Source: Saprolegnia diclina VS20 (Eukaryota > Oomycota > Saprolegniomycetes > Saprolegniales > Saprolegniaceae). From it: 29,349 bases of DNA. Below the pieces are notes generated by a model that saw only the letters and a list, made by a program, of their open reading frames with translations, was not told the origin of the DNA and made no database searches. The position numbers were made by a program, and so were the translations under genes. Below, piece by piece: positions 26,775-29,349 of this stretch (positions are counted from its first letter, which is position 1; every line of letters begins with the position of its first letter). The stretch lies in NCBI RefSeq assembly GCF_000281045.1, contig NW_008246070.1, positions 987,089 through 1,016,437 of the forward strand. Direction: 5' to 3'.

Positions 26775-29283
26775 TTATTGCACGCCATTGGTCGCAACAA
26801 ACTGCGAAAAGAGCTGCGTTTTCACAAACACTTGGTAGAACGCCGCGTCCGTCCCGTCCCGGTGCTTGAGAAACCCGACGTTGTCAAAGACGACCATGCT
26901 GTCGACCTCGTCCGAGAGCGGGAAGCTAAACTCTTCCATGTCGGCCATCATGTCGGTCCACGTCTCGCGGAAGAGTGCTCGGACCGCGTCCTGCGGAAAC
27001 GGTCGCGGCGTCGGCGGCGCCAGTGTGTCGGCAAACGCCACACTCGGCATCCAGAGCTCGGCGAGTTTGGCCGCGAGGCCGTGCCGCACGGCGGGAGGCA
27101 GCTCCATGGGCGCGTTGGCCACCTCGTGCGTATCCAAGTGCACGAGCACAACGTCGTCTTCGTCGTCCGAGGTTTTCAAGAGCGCATGCACCGAGTCGAG
27201 CTGCGAGGCGTGGACGCCAAAGAGGTACGGCGTCGGGCAGTGAAGGCACTCGAGCATACCGGGCGGCAAGAGCGGTGCGTACACATGGGGCCATTGCAGC
27301 GGCGCGAGGAGCGATTTACAGGCCTCCGCGACCGTCGTGAGCACCGAGACGTGCGACGAGACGAGCACGATCTTGCGCTCGAGCAAGAGGCTCGCAAACA
27401 GTCGTAAGATCGCATCGATGTGCAGGCACAAAAAGAGCGGCTGCATCGAAAAGTCGACCGCGTGGCTCACCGGGAACGGCGCCGGCGTCGACGGCACCGG
27501 AGCGGTCAGTGCGGCGACATGGCGGCTGCTCCACGCAAAGTCAAGGTCGTTGTAGCTCGGGTCCGTGAGCACATCGTCGTGCAATGTTGTGAGGCGGCGC
27601 CGCAGCGTCTCAAAGAGCGGGTACCGACTCAGAACGCAGATCCCCGCGGCGACGTAGACGCGAAGACTCTTTTGTTCAAGAAGCACGGCCTCGAGCGGGC
27701 TCAAGTACTCGGACGCCGTCACGGGCACGTAGCGCGTGAGGCACACCATGTAGAACGGCCGCTCGGTGCTGCCCACGACAACGTGCACCAGCGACGGCGG
27801 CGGCGGTGACGTTGACCGAATTGTGGCCGCCGACGGGCACAGAAAGCTCTCCAAGTGGTCGGGCAGTGTGTGGTGGTGTGCCACCGACTCGTCTTGCGGG
27901 TAGACGTTGGCGAGCGCGTAGAGGACCGTTTGGTTGAACCGGCCGCGCGTCGCGAGGTTGCTCGCAAAGGAGAGGACGCCCGAGATGCAGTGCGGCGCGC
28001 CGCCGACCTTGTGCAGCGCAAACGACGTTAAGCGCGGTCGCTGCGGCTGGTGCGAGATGACGTTCATACAGTGGAAGAGCTCTGGTAAGCTCGTCGTGCT
28101 CGAGTCGGACGACGACCCGGAGCTGCTTCCGTGGCTGCTGCGCGACTCTTTGAGCGTAGCCACCGCGAGGGAGTTGTTGGACGGACTCAACAGGCGGTGC
28201 TGGAACGACTGCAGCATCGACTGGAACGACTTGGACTGGAGAAACCGCACAAAGTGGTTCATCTGGAGGTCATCCTTGACATAGCACAGGATCGAGCGCA
28301 GCGTGAGGCCTGCTTGCTGCACTTGGGTCGCACTCAAGAGCGTATCGAGCGACCACGAACCAATGTGGTGCTCAAGCACGTCAAAGAGCGACCGCTCGCC
28401 TTCGCAGAGCACGTGGACTTCGGCGGTGGCATGCGGTGCCATGTACTTCTTCCACAGCACCCTTCCCAGGTGCACGATGGCCCGCGAGTGGTCAATGTCG
28501 AGGCGGCTGCTGCTACTGCCATCGATACTGCGGCGGGACGCATCGTCGTCGTTGTCGTTGGCACCACCGCCCTGAAGGTACTCGTCCATGAGCGGTAGAA
28601 GCCGCATCGTCGCCTCCATCCAGAAACTCAGCGGACCGTGGCTGCGCTCCTTGAAGAGGAAGACCCAAAAGACGCAACAGAGACGGCGGTTGGAGAGCAC
28701 GCGCTCGAGCGTAAAGTTGGCCTTGGTGTGGTCGACCTCGACGTCGTGGAGGCTCGTTGCGACCGTCGTGTCGATCATCGAGACCTTGACTTGCAAGAGC
28801 GCGCGGCCCTCGGCCGTGAGCCGAAAGGCCTCGAGGCTCGGCTCCAAGGCGGCAACCACGGCCTTCTGAACATCCAGAAAGAGGTCGGCGTCGGAGCTCA
28901 AGCCCGAGCACATGCTCAGGTCGTTCTTGAGAAACGTGCCATAGGTGGCAATCGGCTGGTCCTGGACGCGAAATCTGTCGTCGCCAATGTGGAAGAACGA
29001 GTCGTCGCTCATGTACTTGGCGATGATCTTCTTGGCGTAGCTGCCGCGGAGGCTCGACGGACTGGTCGGACTCGCGGTCGGCGCGGCGCTAAAGAGCTTC
29101 TTGAACTCGTCGACGCTGACGCTATTCCATGGCGTTAGCCGCCCATCGCGTCCATGGCTCGACGTACAGGAAGAGGAGCCGCGAGAAGTTGACCGTGTCA
29201 TGCACCGAGAGGTACTTGAGGAAGACCGAGTGCATGTGCGGGTCATGCACGACCTCTTGGACCGTCAGGCCGTGCGATGGCAT
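26775..29283 (-). CDS. Double RGS domain plus tripartite DENN domain protein
   Basis: Two exons on minus, 29283-29168 and 29121-26775, with a 46-bp intron, give 820 residues. Residues about 5-145 look like an RGS domain: SVFLKYLSVHDTVNFSRLLF joined across the intron to LVSVDEFKKLF, then YAKKIIAKYM and DLFLDVQKAVVAAL. A second RGS-like unit spans about 176-344 (ERVLSNRRLCCVFWVFL, LSFWMEATMRL, WKKYMAP, then DDLQMNHFVRFLQSKSFQSM). After a Ser-rich linker comes a DENN module. The uDENN covers about 390-525. The cDENN (about 528-715) includes FLCLHIDAILRLFASLLLER, KIVLVSS and LLAPLQWPHVYAPLLPPGML. The dDENN follows at about 745-815. RGS domains speed GTP hydrolysis on G-alpha; DENN domains are exchange factors for Rab GTPases. 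ATG 29283 is the first in frame; an upstream exon outside the window is possible. Confidence 0.85.
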
Positions 29284-29349
29284 GCTGCGTCGGCGGCTGA
29301 AACCAAAATGCAAGCCAACCACGGACAGGATTTTGACCAATCACAGCGC

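Overview
The window is eukaryotic nuclear DNA, most likely from an oomycete and probably a Saprolegniales-type water mould (Saprolegnia, Aphanomyces or Achlya relatives). This is inferred. Genes are densely packed on both strands. Exons are GC-rich with C or G at most third codon positions. Introns are tiny: I reconstruct 32, all of 40-77 bp. The gene set also fits: a M96/START-like protein with a basic coiled-coil N-terminus, a small FYVE-finger protein, a plant-type vacuolar sorting receptor with CGVCGG repeats, and an RGS-DENN fusion. No bacterial operons, phage, insertion sequences, CRISPR arrays, rRNA or functional tRNA were seen. Most introns begin GTAC or GTA and end TAG.

Layout. 1-308 (-): 5' end of an unknown gene cut by the window edge. 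1045-2255 (+): M96/START-like protein, 4 exons. 2293-2520 (-) DPH3 and 2762-3169 (+) cytochrome b5 form a head-to-head pair. 3238-4680 (-): amino acid transporter. 5395-7775 (-): vacuolar sorting receptor-like protein, 7 exons. 8361-9155 (-): protein with a domain usually seen in TPR/kinesin-light-chain-like proteins. About 9.2-11.8 kb: gene-poor and rich in short palindromes. 11825-12340 (-): FYVE protein. 12518-12661 (+): possible small secreted peptide. 13191-14282 (+) membrane-anchored class 3 lipase, tail to tail with 14352-15992 (-) calnexin, 3 exons.

16909-18258 (+): family 1 glycosyltransferase. 18401-18766 (-): small membrane protein. 18954-19553 (+): ankyrin protein, 4 exons. 19622-19996 (-): unknown small protein. 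20173-21109 (+): XRCC2-like RAD51 paralog, 4 exons. 21141-23563 (-) TPR-like protein (7 exons) and 23741-26355 (+) coiled-coil protein (9 exons) are divergent. 26775-29283 (-): RGS-RGS-DENN protein, 2 exons.

The genes do not form one pathway. Two neighbourhoods may be functional. DPH3 and cytochrome b5 share a 241-bp intergenic promoter and both belong to NADH-cytochrome b5 reductase electron-transfer chemistry. Several genes concern the endomembrane system (calnexin, sorting receptor, FYVE, DENN, glycosyltransferase). The most distinctive observations are the double-RGS/DENN architecture, the sorting receptor whose EGF region is replaced by CGVCGG modules while it keeps a YxxPhi tail motif, the XRCC2 protein without a usable Walker A motif, a calnexin whose introns leave the whole locus readable as one open frame, and the strong TAG acceptor bias.
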